Made by a program: the position numbers and the translations under genes. From Teredinibacter waterburyi (lineage in GTDB: Bacteria > Pseudomonadota > Gammaproteobacteria > Pseudomonadales > Cellvibrionaceae): DNA of 64,000 nucleotides. The notes under the pieces are model-generated. The model had not been told where the DNA came from. It saw only the letters and a program-made list of their open reading frames with translations, and did no database searches. The stretch spans positions 1-64,000 of the forward strand of contig NZ_MRUH01000125.1 of NCBI RefSeq assembly GCF_001922985.1, read 5' to 3'. Below are positions 62,638-64,000 of this stretch, piece after piece. Within the stretch, counting starts at the first letter, position 1. Each line of letters starts with the position of its first letter.

Positions 62638-64000
62638 ATGACATCACCGCAACTCGACCCCTTTAACCCCCCTATTCCCACAAAAGCGGGAGACAAACGT
62701 CAATGGGGAAACCTGTTTGAACTTACCGGTGCAGGCCTTGGCATTGCCTATAGTTTGGCTAAAGCCCAGCGCAGCAGCCTAGTGGTAGCACCAAGTGTAG
62801 CCGTAGCCGAACGACTTGAACGAGACATTCGCCATTTTTTAAAGGGGTTGAACAGTAGCCTTAACGTGATGCTCTTTAACGACTGGGAAACCCTGCCCTA
62901 TGACAGTTTTTCCCCACATCAGGACATAACCTCTGAACGCATGCGATGTTTATACAACATGCATACCACATCGCCCTGCGTGGTTATTGCCGCAGCGACC
63001 AGCATGATGCAGCGCTTGCCTCCGGTAAACTATCTGGTCACTAACAGCCTGATACTGAAGCTTGGCGCTAGCCTAGATCGCGAGCTGTTTCGAAATCAGC
63101 TGGTCTCGGCCGGATATACAAGTGTCGACACGGTGTATCAACATGGAGAATTCGCGGTGCGCGGCTCTCTTATCGATGTTTACCCCATGGGCAGTCGCGC
63201 CGCCTATCGAATAGAGCTGTTTGACAACGAAGTTGAATCGCTGCGCGAGTTTGACCCAGAAACACAGCGAACAGTGGAAAAAGTTGAATCTATTGAGCTA
63301 TTGCCCGGCCGCGAATACCCGCTAGACAAAATCGGTATATCTCACTTTAAAGGTGAGTGGCACCAAACTTTTGACGTTGATCACACCAACTGCCCAGTCT
63401 ATCAAGACGTCTTGTCCGGCTTGGCGCCCGCCGGCGTCGAGTATTACTTACCGCTTTTCTTTAATGAAACGGCAACCCTATTCAACTATTTACCCGAGGG
63501 CGACGACACTAGCCTAGTGTTTATTTGCGAAGGCGTACACGAGGCGATTGAGAGCTTCTGGCGAGACCTAGAACAACGCTACGAAAGTCGCCGCGGTGAC
63601 CGCCAGCGCCCAATTTTGCCTCCCCACCGTGCATTCCATACGGTGGATGTAATTTTTGGCGCGCTCAAGAATTACCCGAGAGTAGACCTGTGCCTGTCAG
63701 CTCAAGAACAGAAGCCTAGTGCGGTTAACTTTCCGTTTACAGCGCCACCGGCACTGGCCATTGATAGCCGCGCAACCAACCCTCTCCACCTACTTGAACA
63801 CTTCCTTATCTCAACAGATAAGCGCGTATTAATTTGTGCTGAGTCATCCGGACGCAAAGAAACGATCAAAGAGCTGCTCAGTCGCATCTCGATCACGGCG
63901 AGCGAAATTAAGGATATTCACAGCTTTATCACCGGCGAACAGGATATAGCGATTACCGTTGCCAATATTGAAAACTCGGTTAATCTGCAAATGCCGGGAT
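62638..64000 (+). CDS. mfd: Transcription-repair coupling factor Mfd, 3' truncated
   Basis: The first 454 codons of a large gene that runs off the right edge. The N-terminal UvrB-like part is visible: ELTGAGLGIAYSLAKAQ, FNDWETLPYDSFSPHQDITSERM and the segment RGSLIDVYPMGSRAAYRIELFDNEVESLR (seen as RGSLIDVYPMGS and ELFDNEVESLR). Mfd removes stalled RNA polymerase and recruits UvrA. An in-frame ATG 15 bases earlier (62623) is an alternative start; neither has a strong ribosome-binding site. The RNA-polymerase-interacting and translocase domains would lie past the window. Confidence 0.94.
   Translation, partial: MTSPQLDPFNPPIPTKAGDKRQWGNLFELTGAGLGIAYSLAKAQRSSLVVAPSVAVAERLERDIRHFLKGLNSSLNVMLFNDWETLPYDSFSPHQDITSERMRCLYNMHTTSPCVVIAAATSMMQRLPPVNYLVTNSLILKLGASLDRELFRNQLVSAGYTSVDTVYQHGEFAVRGSLIDVYPMGSRAAYRIELFDNEVESLREFDPETQRTVEKVESIELLPGREYPLDKIGISHFKGEWHQTFDVDHTNCPVYQDVLSGLAPAGVEYYLPLFFNETATLFNYLPEGDDTSLVFICEGVHEAIESFWRDLEQRYESRRGDRQRPILPPHRAFHTVDVIFGALKNYPRVDLCLSAQEQKPSAVNFPFTAPPALAIDSRATNPLHLLEHFLISTDKRVLICAESSGRKETIKELLSRISITASEIKDIHSFITGEQDIAITVANIENSVNLQMPG

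Overview
The window looks like chromosome from a marine or wood/plant-degrading gammaproteobacterium of the Cellvibrionales (Cellvibrio, Saccharophagus and Teredinibacter are the natural comparisons). The grounds are the very long poly-serine linkers joining a xylan-active catalytic domain to CBM60- and CBM10-type modules, a lipoprotein GH35 enzyme, Na+-translocating NQR, NhaD, and a Pseudomonas-like order of housekeeping genes. No tRNA, rRNA, CRISPR array, transposase or integrase was recognised.

Layout: (1) 1-8.75 kb, carbohydrate and envelope functions: a 5'-truncated GH8 xylanase with three carbohydrate-binding modules, a membrane diguanylate cyclase, NhaD, a GH35 lipoprotein behind a perfect FNR/Anr-type palindrome, and a two-gene unit of T4-type lysozyme plus lipoprotein. 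(2) 8.79-17.24 kb, a defence island: an intact EcoR124-like type IC restriction-modification operon (hsdM-hsdS-rhuM/fic-rhuM-hsdR, minus strand) lying between fragments of an older, different hsdM on the same strand and in the expected order. (3) 17.4-29.3 kb, a stress/quality-control block: tandem SpoIIAA-like protein, HPF-like ribosome factor, two transglutaminase-like proteins, HflK/HflC, MarC, DUF2061, a Cu+-type P1B ATPase, glutathione reductase and several very small proteins. (4) 29.4-47.7 kb, conserved core: cysG-serS-crcB-rarA-lolA-ftsK (minus), then trxB, aat-bpt and infA (plus), clpA-clpS (minus), cspD, icd, rluE-nudJ. (5) 47.7-55 kb: a decayed methyltransferase, a DmeF-like metal exporter with a repeat-expanded His/Asp loop, a DUF3465 protein, an OmpR-type two-component system next to two spondin-domain proteins, and sthA. 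(6) 54.9-62.1 kb: the complete nqrABCDEF-apbE-nqrM operon. (7) 62.6 kb to the end: the 5' part of mfd.

How the genes work together: the NQR operon carries its own maturation genes (ApbE flavinylates NqrB/NqrC, NqrM helps metal-centre assembly), and NhaD also handles Na+, so sodium circulation is a theme. ClpA/ClpS and Aat/Bpt form a complete N-end-rule set within 4.5 kb. The restriction island is the most unusual region: a RhuM-Fic fusion and a second RhuM protein are translationally built into a type I R-M operon, HsdS carries a tetrapeptide repeat of the kind that changes EcoR124 specificity, and the flanks preserve the scar of a replaced system. All calls are from reading the sequence; no database search was run.
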